From assembly GCF_002414845.1 (NCBI RefSeq), contig NZ_DIAX01000009.1, positions 30,257 through 94,256 on the forward strand: DNA of 64,000 nucleotides. The letters run 5' to 3'. The number at the start of each line of letters is the position of its first letter. Position 1 is the first letter of the stretch. The position numbers and the translations under genes are program-made. Under the pieces are notes generated by a model that made no database searches, was not told where the DNA came from, and was given only the letters and a program-made list of their open reading frames with translations. Shown piece by piece: positions 1-8,062 of this stretch. The DNA comes from Gordonia sp. UBA5067 (lineage in GTDB: Bacteria > Actinomycetota > Actinomycetes > Mycobacteriales > Mycobacteriaceae).

Positions 1-365
1 GGGGTGCGGTTGATCTCGTCGGCCAGGAGCAGGTTGGTGAACACCGGCCCCTCGCGGAAGGTGAACTCGGAGGTGGCGCTGTCGAAGACCAGCGAGCCGG
101 TCACGTCGCCGGGCATGAGGTCGGGGGTGAACTGGACTCGTTTGGTGTCGACCGCGAGCGCCGCGGCGACCGAGCGGACGAGCAGCGTCTTGGCGACCCC
201 GGGTACGCCTTCGAGCAGGATGTGCCCGCGGCACAGCAGTGCGATGAGGATGCCGGCAACGGCAGAGTCTTGTCCCACAACGGTCTTCGCGACTTCTCCG
301 CGCACCGCGGACAAGGCCTGGCGGGCGCGGTCAGAGTCGGTGTGGCGTGCAACTGGTGTCGTCAT
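1..365 (-). CDS. MoxR-family AAA+ ATPase (N-terminal part, cut by window edge)
   Basis: Reading leftward from an ATG at 365, the translation begins MTTPVARHTDSDRARQA and continues in frame to the window edge. It contains the MoxR pattern KTVVGQDSAVAGILIALL and then HILLEGVPGVAKTLL, a Walker A region (GVPGVAKT), followed by a GDVTGS segment and LLADEINR, the Walker B region. MoxR ATPases act as chaperones that assemble or activate protein complexes, often with DUF58/VWA partners. The start overlaps the stop of the DUF4350 gene by 4 nt (ATGA), so it belongs to the same operon; a DUF58 gene would be expected beyond the edge. It corresponds to the moxR2 locus order of M. tuberculosis (Rv3692). 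Confidence 0.88.
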   Translation of the reverse strand, partial: MTTPVARHTDSDRARQALSAVRGEVAKTVVGQDSAVAGILIALLCRGHILLEGVPGVAKTLLVRSVAAALAVDTKRVQFTPDLMPGDVTGSLVFDSATSEFTFREGPVFTNLLLADEINRT

Positions 366-1585
366 AGTACGGGTCGGACTTCCTCTTCAAGGGTGGACAG
401 ATCGGTGGCGAAGGCGACGAGCCCGTCGTCGTCGACCGGCAGCGGGCCGGCCAGCAGGGCGTACACGGTGGCGAGGTCACGGCCGGTGGCCCGGGAAACG
501 GCCGCGACGATATCGTCGACCGGGGCGTGGCGCGAGACCCCGAGACGCTTGGGGATCGTCCGCAGGGCCTGCCCGCGCAACTGGGCGGCCGCGCGCCGGG
601 CGTCTTTGGATGCCTGGTAGAGCCGGCCGCGCGCCTCGGTGGTCTCCGCGGCCTTGACGACGGCGGGCAGCGGCTCGGTGATGAGTTGGCCGAAACGGCG
701 GCCGCGCCACAGCATCAGTGCGATCAGCACGAAGGCGCCGAGGCCGGCCATCGGCCAGAGCCAGCGCGGCACATCGGGCTCGAGCTTCGCCTGGGTCATC
801 GGCTCGGGGTTGTCGTTCATCAGGTCGGTGTAGTTGGGTGCGAACCACTGCACCTGGGTTCCGGCGCCGATCATCCGCACCGCGATTCCCGCGTGATCGT
901 TCGCCAGGATCGCCCCGTTGCGGAACCAATCTTGTTGGGCGACAACGATCTCGGGGTGCGCGGCAGTAGCCGGATAGACCACGACAGCACCGCCGGTGGG
1001 TGTCAGCGGGTCGCGGAAGCAGATCACCGCGTCAGCACCGGCGACGATGATGGTGGCGGAGTGACCCGCCCGATCAGCAGGGGCAATCCCGGCCACCGAG
1101 CACTGCGCCGCAGAGGTGAGGGTCGAACCGGTCGACGAGATGACGGCCGTCGAGACGCCCCACTGATCGAGCACCTCCGACCGGGGATCCAAGACAACGA
1201 TCCGGCGAGCGTGGCGCGTCTTGTCCCGCAGGATGCGGGTACTGCTCTCCGATGCCGACGTGGCCCGCGAGATGACGACCACCGTCGACGGCGTGGCCTC
1301 TGGCCAGCCGCGCAACTCCTGCTGATCGCGGGCAACGCGTACCGCGACGCCGTGCGCCGCGAGGGTCTGGGCGAGAGCGGCGGTTCCAGTGGACCGGAAG
1401 CTTCCCGGATCGCCGGGGGTGGAGTTGCCGGTGGGCATCCGTTCCCGCGACCCGCCGACGATCAGGGCGGCAACCGCCAGGGCCGCGAACGCGCCGACAA
1501 TGATCAATGACACGACGGCGACGATCGGTCCGGGCCGGCGGCGGACCGCCGGGTTGCTCGCGGATCCCGCCGGGGGCGCACTCAT
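362..1585 (-). CDS. DUF4350 domain-containing membrane protein
   Basis: This 407-residue protein has a short cytoplasmic N-terminus, a transmembrane helix near residues 18-44 (VAVVSLIIVGAFAALAVAAL), an extracytoplasmic DUF4350-type region with the pattern STGTAALAQTLAAHGVAVRV, a second helix near residue 280 (AGLGAFVLIALML), and a basic cytoplasmic tail. DUF4350 proteins occur next to MoxR, DUF58 and DUF4129 genes and are thought to be part of a MoxR-linked envelope complex; the biochemical role is unknown. The start overlaps the upstream DUF4129 stop by 4 nt and its own stop overlaps the MoxR start by 4 nt, indicating translational coupling. Confidence 0.87.
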   Translation of the reverse strand: MSAPPAGSASNPAVRRRPGPIVAVVSLIIVGAFAALAVAALIVGGSRERMPTGNSTPGDPGSFRSTGTAALAQTLAAHGVAVRVARDQQELRGWPEATPSTVVVISRATSASESSTRILRDKTRHARRIVVLDPRSEVLDQWGVSTAVISSTGSTLTSAAQCSVAGIAPADRAGHSATIIVAGADAVICFRDPLTPTGGAVVVYPATAAHPEIVVAQQDWFRNGAILANDHAGIAVRMIGAGTQVQWFAPNYTDLMNDNPEPMTQAKLEPDVPRWLWPMAGLGAFVLIALMLWRGRRFGQLITEPLPAVVKAAETTEARGRLYQASKDARRAAAQLRGQALRTIPKRLGVSRHAPVDDIVAAVSRATGRDLATVYALLAGPLPVDDDGLVAFATDLSTLEEEVRPVL

Positions 1586-2274
1586 CGGCGCACCGGGGGA
1601 AGCAACGGCAGCGACATCTCGGCGATCTCATCGTCGACGTAACCGGTCGGTCTGGTGTCCCGCAGATCGGCGTCCAAGTGCACCAGTGCGGCGGCCGAAC
1701 CGGCGCCGGCGTGGCGCCCGCCGTAGGCGACGGCATCGAATACCTCGGCCGCCGAGTACAGCACGCCGTAGTGATCGGGAAAGACATGGCGGAGCCGCCG
1801 CGCGATGTCGTGGGCGGTGGCCGAGCGCGCGCCGAGGAGTAGCGTTCGGTCCGACGCCGATTGCGCGATGGCGCGCATGGCCGCGAGCACCGCATTGTCG
1901 TAGTCGCCCGCCGCCAGCGCCTCGGCCGCCGCCGACCGGAACTGCTCGGCCGTCCCGGCGATCCCGCCGAGCACCGCCCCTGGCGAACCGTCGATCGCAT
2001 CGCCGGTGCGCCGGGTCTCGCGCCGCACGCGGACCACGACGTACCCGGCCACCGCGATGAGCAGGGCCAGGAGCAGGAATCCGATGGTCAGCGAGAGGCC
2101 GCTGTTGAACAGGCCCGACAACCACTTGCCGAGCCGGTCCAGGAACCCCGGTGTCTGGGGCGACCTCCACTCGGGCGATTTCGCCGCCGGGTCGGCGTAC
2201 CGGGGTTTGGACAGCTCGTCGCGCAGCCACTGCCGGGCGGTGTCGTTGTCGGGGTCGAGCGCCAGGTAGATCAC
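1582..2274 (-). CDS. DUF4129 domain-containing protein
   Basis: The protein is 230 residues if it starts at the GTG at 2274, which overlaps the preceding gene's stop as GTGA; the open frame continues upstream but only through the neighbouring gene. It has an N-terminal cytosolic segment (YLALDPDNDTARQWLRDELS), one transmembrane helix near residues 60-82 (LTIGFLLLALLIAVAGYVVV) and a C-terminal helical DUF4129 domain (about residues 105-215) with the usual AHDIARRLRHVFPDH region. DUF4129 proteins are companions of MoxR/DUF58 systems; some are fused to transglutaminase domains, but none is present here. Function in this operon is inferred from position only. Confidence 0.85.
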   Translation of the reverse strand: MIYLALDPDNDTARQWLRDELSKPRYADPAAKSPEWRSPQTPGFLDRLGKWLSGLFNSGLSLTIGFLLLALLIAVAGYVVVRVRRETRRTGDAIDGSPGAVLGGIAGTAEQFRSAAAEALAAGDYDNAVLAAMRAIAQSASDRTLLLGARSATAHDIARRLRHVFPDHYGVLYSAAEVFDAVAYGGRHAGAGSAAALVHLDADLRDTRPTGYVDDEIAEMSLPLLPPVRR

Positions 2275-3320
2275 GCCGCCTCCGCTCCCGCGCCCGAGGC
2301 CACTCGGGCCGACAGCTCCACGTCGTAGCCCTCCTGACGAATCCGGGCATCGACGTAGTACATCACCGCGAAACCAGCGGCGATCGGGGAGAGGACCGCG
2401 CCGGCGATCAGCATGACCATCGCCGGCATCCCGCGCAGGAAGAACAGACCCACCGACATGAGGATCGCAAACCCGATGGTGCTGAACAGAATTGCCTGCA
2501 GGGCAATCGGCACCAGGTGATGCAGCAGGCTCTTTCCGCTCAGATACAGCCCGCGGCGGACCGACTGTTCCAGGGGCGCGCCCTCGACGGCGAGGACGGT
2601 GTGGATTAGCTGAATCGGCACGGCCACCAGCAGGTAGACCGACAGCGGAGCGGTGTACAGCACGGGGAGCAGCAGCACCGCCACGCTCTTGGCGACCACC
2701 TCGGTGATTGCCGCCAGCACCAGGCCGAGCAGTAACGCGGGCGCAGCGAGAATCGCCAGGCCGGCCACCTCGAGCGCGGTACGCGGAACCAGCCGCGCGA
2801 ACGCCGCGGACAGTGCGTCGGCGAAGGCCATCGGCCGTCCGATCGCCGTCGCATGCAGGGGGCTCGCGAGCGCACCGGTGAGGGCCACCGGCATGACGAA
2901 CGCTGCAATGCTCAGTGCGACCAGGCCCAGCCCGGGGTCGACGACGCGGGCGACAACGACGATGGCGGCCGCGGGCACCCAGGCGCAAACCCAGAGCAGC
3001 CCGATTATCCCGAGGTTGCCGCTCGCCACGCTCACCGCCCCGCTGACGATGTCCAGGCCGGTCAAGGGGCGCAGCGGTGCGCTGCCCGGCTTGTGCGCGA
3101 CAAGACCGTCGACGGGCGCGGGCTGCGGTTCGGGTAGCCGCGTCGGCAGCTCGACGCCGGGCAGCGTCGGCAGCTGCGCCCCGCGGCCGGTGCGCGGGCC
3201 GGCCGGCTGCCACTCCGCGTCGACGAGACCGGGCTGCGGTGTCGCCACCTCGACATTGGGGGGTGTCCAGCCGACAAACCGGGTCCGCTCGCCGCCGAGC
3301 GGATCGTCGCCTGCCGACAT
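2271..3320 (-). CDS. Multi-pass membrane protein, first gene of the MoxR operon (Rv3695-like)
   Basis: This 349-residue protein begins with about 90 polar, proline-rich residues and is then almost entirely hydrophobic, with about six predicted membrane segments (for example GNLGIIGLLWVCAWVPAAA and VALSIAAFVMPVALTGAL). It ends in a short acidic tail. A GAGGGG ribosome site stands just before the ATG at 3320. The position ahead of DUF4129-DUF4350-MoxR matches the order Rv3695-Rv3692 in M. tuberculosis. No enzymatic motif is visible. It may be a membrane scaffold for the MoxR complex (inference). Confidence 0.82.
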   Translation of the reverse strand: MSAGDDPLGGERTRFVGWTPPNVEVATPQPGLVDAEWQPAGPRTGRGAQLPTLPGVELPTRLPEPQPAPVDGLVAHKPGSAPLRPLTGLDIVSGAVSVASGNLGIIGLLWVCAWVPAAAIVVVARVVDPGLGLVALSIAAFVMPVALTGALASPLHATAIGRPMAFADALSAAFARLVPRTALEVAGLAILAAPALLLGLVLAAITEVVAKSVAVLLLPVLYTAPLSVYLLVAVPIQLIHTVLAVEGAPLEQSVRRGLYLSGKSLLHHLVPIALQAILFSTIGFAILMSVGLFFLRGMPAMVMLIAGAVLSPIAAGFAVMYYVDARIRQEGYDVELSARVASGAGAEAA

Positions 3321-3393
3321 AGCAACCCCTCGTGAGTGGACTTCTCTAGAACCGCGAACCTATCAAAGCAAACACCATCCAGCTGCTACCGTG

Positions 3394-3411
3394 ACTAGAA
3401 CCTGTTCTAGT
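3394..3411. promoter_or_regulatory. KstR-type operator upstream of the ketosteroid-isomerase-like gene
   Basis: A perfect inverted repeat with 8-bp arms, ACTAGAAC and GTTCTAGT, is separated by CT. Its core matches the published KstR consensus TnnAACnnGTTnnA at every fixed position. It lies 25 nt before the ATG of the downstream gene. KstR is the TetR-family repressor of the cholesterol regulon in mycobacteria and rhodococci; binding here is inferred from sequence. Confidence 0.82.
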
Positions 3412-3435
3412 TCGTCATTCGAGGAGAGCACCCTG

Positions 3436-3828
3436 ATGACCGGCACCGCCACCGATTTGACCGCTGCGATCAACGCGACGGTCGACACCTACATCGACCT
3501 GATCACCAACGGGACTCCCGAGCAGATCGCCGACCTGTACGCCGAGGAGTGCAGCGTCGAAGACCCCATCGGGTCCCCGCTGCGCACCACGCGCGCCGAA
3601 CTGATCGAGTTCTACGGCCTTATCGCCAACCTCGACGAGCACCGGGCCACCCTCAAGTGGAAGAAGGTGGTGGGCGACACCGCAGTCTTCGAGTTCCACC
3701 TCTTCACCAAGGCCGGCGACACCGGCTTCGAAATCCAGCCCGTCGACATCATGGTGTTCGACGAGAACGGCAAGATCACCTCGATGCGCGCCGTCTGGGA
3801 TCCGGCCACCGACCTCAAGACGGTCTGA
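3436..3828 (+). CDS. SnoaL/NTF2-fold protein, probable steroid delta-isomerase
   Basis: The protein is 130 residues, the normal length for ketosteroid isomerase. It carries the hallmark segment SVEDPIGSP at residues 40-48, in which Asp43 matches the general-base Asp of bacterial delta(5)-3-ketosteroid isomerases, and a Tyr at residue 19 in the position of the oxyanion-hole Tyr. A GAGGAGAG ribosome site at 3421-3428 supports the ATG at 3436. A perfect KstR-type operator lies directly upstream, so the gene is probably derepressed by steroid intermediates. Predicted role: moving the C5-C6 double bond of 3-oxo-steroids to C4-C5 during sterol catabolism. A broader SnoaL-fold function cannot be excluded. 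Confidence 0.85.
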   Translation: MTGTATDLTAAINATVDTYIDLITNGTPEQIADLYAEECSVEDPIGSPLRTTRAELIEFYGLIANLDEHRATLKWKKVVGDTAVFEFHLFTKAGDTGFEIQPVDIMVFDENGKITSMRAVWDPATDLKTV

Positions 3829-3837
3829 CCGGCCGTA

Positions 3838-4518
3838 CTAGGGCCGTCCTGCCGGGCGCAGCACCACCTCGACCGGATGGGCATCGGCCGGGGTGTGCAC
3901 CGCCGCCGCGACGGCGGCGGCGACTGTCGCGGGATCAAGGAATGCGCCGCCGTCGTAGGGGTCGCCCTCGATCGCGACAATGCGGCGCTGCATCTCCGTA
4001 TCGATCCGCCCGGGGAAGATCGACGTCACCCGCAGACCCGGCTCCTCGAGGCGAAGTGAATCTGCCAGCGCCCGCAGCCCGAACTTGCTCGCCGCGTACG
4101 GCGCCCAGCCCGGATTCGCCCGGATTCCCGCGCCGGAGTTGATGAAGACGACGTGACCGCCGGACCGGCGCAGCGCCGGCAGCAACAGGCGGGTGAGTTC
4201 GGCGGCCGCGACGAGGTTCACCTCGAGAACACGCTGCCACTCCTGCACGGGGGTGTCGGCCACACTTTCCAGACTCGACTCGACTCCGGCGTTGTGCACC
4301 AGCACGTCGAGCGAGGTGATCGACTCGGTCGCCGCGGCCACCGCCGCATAGTCGGTCAACTCGGCCGCGAAGGTCGTGGCGCCACCGAGTGACGCGGCGA
4401 GGCGGTCTAGTTCGGCCGACGGTCGCCCACCGAGCAGCACGTCATGGGAGCCGGCGAGCGCGGTCGCGATGGCGGCGCCGAGGCCGCGACTCGCGCCGGT
4501 GATCAGAGCGGTGGGCAC
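3838..4518 (-). CDS. SDR-family oxidoreductase
   Basis: This 226-residue short-chain dehydrogenase has the cofactor motif TGASRGLG (TGxxxGxG) at residues 7-14, an NAG motif (VHNAG), a catalytic Ser in the FINSGAG segment, and YAASK (YxxxK). The GTG at 4518 was preferred over a TTG 21 nt upstream because a -10 hexamer TAGGGT ends 7 nt before it, fitting leaderless transcription, and because the protein then starts right at the first beta-strand. Substrate is not predictable. It converges on the isomerase-like gene, with only 9 nt between the stops, and is not under the KstR operator. Confidence 0.86.
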   Translation of the reverse strand: MPTALITGASRGLGAAIATALAGSHDVLLGGRPSAELDRLAASLGGATTFAAELTDYAAVAAATESITSLDVLVHNAGVESSLESVADTPVQEWQRVLEVNLVAAAELTRLLLPALRRSGGHVVFINSGAGIRANPGWAPYAASKFGLRALADSLRLEEPGLRVTSIFPGRIDTEMQRRIVAIEGDPYDGGAFLDPATVAAAVAAAVHTPADAHPVEVVLRPAGRP

Positions 4519-4525
4519 GCCTGCG

Positions 4526-4531
4526 ACCCTA
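4526..4531 (-). promoter_or_regulatory. -10 box of leaderless SDR gene
   Basis: TAGGGT on the minus strand ends 7 nt before the GTG at 4518. This decides the GTG as start over the upstream TTG, which lies within the promoter. Confidence 0.5.
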
Positions 4532-4633
4532 CTCGGCAACCGGTGCGCCGACTTTGCCCGATATCCGGTCCCGCGGCGGGAATGTTCCCCCGACCAGCCC
4601 TATGCCGGACGCTCGTGGCGGATCATTGGTCCC

Positions 4634-7546
4634 ATGTCAGCGACCGAACCGGACCGCCCGCCCGATGGGAGTGGCTTCTCCGCCGCCGGCCGCACGCGCA
4701 ATCCTCGACTCGACGCGGCCCTGATCGTCGGCTTCCTCGTCGGCGTCGCACTTACCACCTGGTTCGGGCTGCGCGCCAGCGCGCCCGGCATCGTGGGGTA
4801 CGAGTTCACCGGCGATCCCGGTGCCCGGGCCGGCGAACTCGATCGTGCGGTGGGAAGCGACTTCGGGTTTATCGTCGGCTACACCCTGGCCCTCGGGGCA
4901 CTGTGCGTGTTCCTCCGGACGCGCACCTTCTCGGTGACGCTGCGCACCGCCATCACCGCGCTACTCGGGATGCTTGCCGTCGCGGCGCTGGCAGATGTCG
5001 CTGAAGACATCGCCCTGCTCGCCCACAACGGTGCGTGGTCGGCTCCCTTCGCGACGCTGAAGTGGGTGATGATCGTCCCCGTTCTGCTGATCATCCCGGG
5101 CGCGATCGGGTACGCCGGCCGGTGGTACTTCTCGCGAAAGTGGCTGATACACAGCAGATCAGAAGTTCCCGACGTCGCCTATGTCTTCGCTCCGCCGCGC
5201 GAGGACGAGTCGGCGCAGCAGTACCGCTGGCGCCGGGCGTACTGGGTCCCCACCGTCGCCGATCCGATCCGATCCGACACCAGCGCGGTCTGCCTGTCCG
5301 GCGGGGGCATCCGCGCGGGCAGCGTCGCACTCGGCGCATTGCAGGCGCTGTCGGGCAACCCCAGCGCGAACGCCGACGATGCGACCAATGACGTGCTCGC
5401 CGCCACCGACTACCTCATCTCGGTCTCCGGCGGCGGCTTCCTCTCCGGGGCGTTCCTGCAGGCCGCTCATCGCCCACCGGGCACGTCGGTCTGGCCCGCC
5501 GGGATGAGCGAGGCGCTCGGCGCAACCAATCCCGCCGCCATCCCCGACGAACCGCTACCGGTCGACGAATCATTCAAACGCGGCTCGGTCGAGTACGACC
5601 GGGTCCGCCGCCACGCCAGCTACATCGCCGACTCGCCCGCGGAACTCGCCGCGGCCCTCGCCATCGTCGCCAAGAACATGATCCTGTCACTGGCCGTCGT
5701 GTTTGTGCCCGCGGTGGTCCTGGGAGCGCTCCTCGGCACGCTCTACGCGCGGGTGCCGGTCTCCGCCGTCGAACTCGACTCCGCGTGGTCGACGCGAACG
5801 CCCAACACGGTTCCCGCACTAGTCGTGGTCGGCGTGGCCGCAGCGCTGTCGGTGCTGTCCCTGGTGGCCGCCAACCTGGCCGAGGCGACGTCGACGCGCC
5901 GGTGGGCGATGAACCTCAACCAAGTGTTCACCCGCATCGGCCAGCTGGCGGCGACCGCTGCGGCCATCATCGCGCTGGCGACCTTCGCGATCCCGTGGGC
6001 AATGCGAGTGGTGTGGTCCTCCGGCGGGCCGTCGGGTCCCGCCGGGGTGGCGGGACCGGTGTCATCGGTGCTCGTCCTGAACTACGTGGCGGTGCTGGTG
6101 GCTATCCTGTGGCGTAACCGCGGATCGGTGAGCGGCTTCTTCGCACGGATGCGCGGAACGCCGGCCGCGCCGCGACAGGCGGTGCCACAGGGCGTCGTGC
6201 AACTGCTGATCGTCCTGGTCACCCTCGTCGTCCTGGCGCTCGCCTGGCTGCTGACGGTCGCCGTGGTCGCGGCGTGGGCGGTTCGCGGCGCCACGCCCGG
6301 TTCCCCCGACACCGGCAAGGTTGTCGGCGTCGGCGTCGGCGCACTCGCGGTGCTGGCCGTCTTGGCCCTGTTCGACGTCACGTCGACGAGCCTGCACCCG
6401 TTCTATCGCCGCCGGCTGGCCACGGCGTTCGCGATGCGCCGCATCCGGCTCCGCGACGGCCAGTTGCGCGCAGTGCCCTACCCGCCATCGGAGTCGACCG
6501 AGCTCTCCCTTTTCGCCGAACCCCGCCGGACGCACCTGACCTGGCCCGCCCCGGCCGATCCGCCACATCACGGCCTGACCACTCCGGTATTCGTGTTCGC
6601 CGCCGCCGCCGCGGTATCGGGGGAGGACAAGCCGGCCAGCGGGCAGAACGCCGTGTCCTACGCCTTCAGCGCCGACTACGTCGGCGGCCCCGATCTCGGC
6701 TGGCTCAAGACCGAGTCGCTGGCGCAGATCGTCCCCACCCGGATCCGGCGAGACCTGACCGTGCAGGCCGCGATTGCGATCAGCGGCGCAGCCTTCGGGT
6801 CGGCGATGGGTCGGGCTGCCCGCGGCTATCAGGCGCTGCTGGCCGTCTCGGGGGCGCGCCTGGGCAGCTGGTTGCCCAATCCGCGCTTCCTGTTCCAATC
6901 CCGGTTTGAACACGACAACCCGGCATGGCCACACGGCCTGCCGACGTTTCGCGGGATCAGCTACCTGTTCCGGGAGGTCTTCGGGTCCCACTCGGGCCAC
7001 GGGCGACTGGTCCAGATCAGCGACGGCGGCCACTACGAGAACCTCGGCCTGGTCGAGGCCTTGCGACGCCGGTGTACGACGATCGTGGCCATCGACGCCA
7101 GCGGCGACACCCCGCCCGACCTGACCACGTTTGCCGAAGCGGTCCGGCTGGCCGAAGCAGAACTCGGGGTGCGCTTCGCCATCGACGACGACTACTCGCC
7201 CGCGCGGCTCGCCCCGGGGACCGCCGACCGGGCCATTGCGGCCGACGTCACCGCTGAGCTGGTGGCCCGGCTGGCCGACTCCCCGATCGTGCGGGTGCGG
7301 TTCACCTATCCCGACTCGGCCGGCGGCCGGTCCGGAGTCCTGATCCTGGCCAAGGCGATCCTCACCGCCGACCTACCGCCGTGGTTGCTCACCTACGCCG
7401 ACAACAACCCGGTCTTTCCCCACGACGCGACATCGGACCAGTGGTTCAACGAGGGCCAATTCGCGGCGTACACCGAACTCGGCAGGCAGATCGGCGCGAA
7501 GGCCCGCCAAGCCCTGAACCCGCTCACCGGTGGCCAATCTCACTGA
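4634..7546 (+). CDS. Large multi-pass membrane patatin-like phospholipase
   Basis: The protein is 970 residues from the ATG at 4634. An N-terminal part with about four membrane segments (residues 30-160) precedes a patatin module split by a further membrane region. The oxyanion loop SGGGIRAGS is near residue 221, the nucleophile elbow ISVSGGGF near residue 263, then about six hydrophobic segments (roughly residues 345-590), and finally the catalytic-Asp motif DGGHYENLG near residue 796. Patatins are Ser-Asp dyad lipid acyl hydrolases. The elbow reads S-V-S-G-G instead of the standard G-x-S-x-G, so activity is likely but not certain. The long membrane insert between Ser and Asp is unusual. No operon partner is evident. 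Confidence 0.82.
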   Translation: MSATEPDRPPDGSGFSAAGRTRNPRLDAALIVGFLVGVALTTWFGLRASAPGIVGYEFTGDPGARAGELDRAVGSDFGFIVGYTLALGALCVFLRTRTFSVTLRTAITALLGMLAVAALADVAEDIALLAHNGAWSAPFATLKWVMIVPVLLIIPGAIGYAGRWYFSRKWLIHSRSEVPDVAYVFAPPREDESAQQYRWRRAYWVPTVADPIRSDTSAVCLSGGGIRAGSVALGALQALSGNPSANADDATNDVLAATDYLISVSGGGFLSGAFLQAAHRPPGTSVWPAGMSEALGATNPAAIPDEPLPVDESFKRGSVEYDRVRRHASYIADSPAELAAALAIVAKNMILSLAVVFVPAVVLGALLGTLYARVPVSAVELDSAWSTRTPNTVPALVVVGVAAALSVLSLVAANLAEATSTRRWAMNLNQVFTRIGQLAATAAAIIALATFAIPWAMRVVWSSGGPSGPAGVAGPVSSVLVLNYVAVLVAILWRNRGSVSGFFARMRGTPAAPRQAVPQGVVQLLIVLVTLVVLALAWLLTVAVVAAWAVRGATPGSPDTGKVVGVGVGALAVLAVLALFDVTSTSLHPFYRRRLATAFAMRRIRLRDGQLRAVPYPPSESTELSLFAEPRRTHLTWPAPADPPHHGLTTPVFVFAAAAAVSGEDKPASGQNAVSYAFSADYVGGPDLGWLKTESLAQIVPTRIRRDLTVQAAIAISGAAFGSAMGRAARGYQALLAVSGARLGSWLPNPRFLFQSRFEHDNPAWPHGLPTFRGISYLFREVFGSHSGHGRLVQISDGGHYENLGLVEALRRRCTTIVAIDASGDTPPDLTTFAEAVRLAEAELGVRFAIDDDYSPARLAPGTADRAIAADVTAELVARLADSPIVRVRFTYPDSAGGRSGVLILAKAILTADLPPWLLTYADNNPVFPHDATSDQWFNEGQFAAYTELGRQIGAKARQALNPLTGGQSH

Positions 7547-7552
7547 CCGTGA

Positions 7553-7570
7553 GGTTTTAGTTCGTAAACC
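7553..7570. promoter_or_regulatory. Candidate MarR autoregulatory operator
   Basis: GGTTTTAGTTCGTAAACC is an imperfect inverted repeat (GGTTT/AAACC outer arms) just upstream of the -10 box of the MarR-MFS operon. This is the usual place for a self-repressing MarR site. No binding data exist. Confidence 0.4.
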
Positions 7571-7577
7571 TAAGGAT

Positions 7578-7583
7578 TAGTAT
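7578..7583 (+). promoter_or_regulatory. -10 box of leaderless MarR gene
   Basis: TAGTAT is followed by 7 nt and then the GTG start at 7591. No ribosome site is present, which fits a leaderless mRNA. Confidence 0.5.
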
Positions 7584-7590
7584 CGCTTCG

Positions 7591-8046
7591 GTGAGCGACG
7601 ACCTGGCCCGAGATCTGCGACCGGCCATCACCCGGCTGTACCTGGCGCTGCGGCGGCGCGCACCCATCGCCGGACTCAGCGCCGCTCAAGCGTCTGCCCT
7701 GTCGACTCTGCTGGTGCACGCACCCCTGCGGATGGGCGCCCTCGCCGACCGCGAGGGGATCCGGATGCCAACGGCGACCACGCTGGTCGACGGGCTGATC
7801 AACCTCGGACTCGTCCACCGCCGCCCCGATGCCGACGACCGGCGGGCCGTCATCGTCGAACTCACCGAACGGGGTCGCACCACGATTGAAGCGGCCCGCC
7901 GCCAGCGCGACGACGCCCTCACGGCGGCACTGGCCCAGCTGTCGGAAGAGCGCCGCGGCCAGTTGGCCGCCGCGACAACGGCCCTCGCCGAACTCCACGA
8001 CCACCTCGAGCGCGCCACCACTGCGGCCGACGCCTCCTCGAATTAG
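7591..8046 (+). CDS. MarR-family transcriptional regulator
   Basis: This 151-residue winged-helix protein contains the MarR pattern LSAAQASALSTL, a recognition-helix region (MPTATTLVDGLINLGLVHRR, about residues 59-78) and the wing PDADDRRAVIVELTERG. It uses a GTG start with a -10 box 7 nt upstream. The stop is 16 nt before the start of an MFS transporter on the same strand, so the two form a typical drug- or metabolite-responsive regulator-exporter pair. An inverted repeat at the promoter suggests autoregulation. The inducer is unknown. Confidence 0.9.
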   Translation: MSDDLARDLRPAITRLYLALRRRAPIAGLSAAQASALSTLLVHAPLRMGALADREGIRMPTATTLVDGLINLGLVHRRPDADDRRAVIVELTERGRTTIEAARRQRDDALTAALAQLSEERRGQLAAATTALAELHDHLERATTAADASSN

Positions 8047-8062
8047 TTGAAGAAGGAAACCC

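Noticed and set aside
3346..3362. TAGAACCGCGAACCTA upstream of the MoxR operon as another KstR site.
   Set aside because: The half-sites are direct (AGAAC, GAACC), not inverted, and do not fit TnnAACnnGTTnnA.
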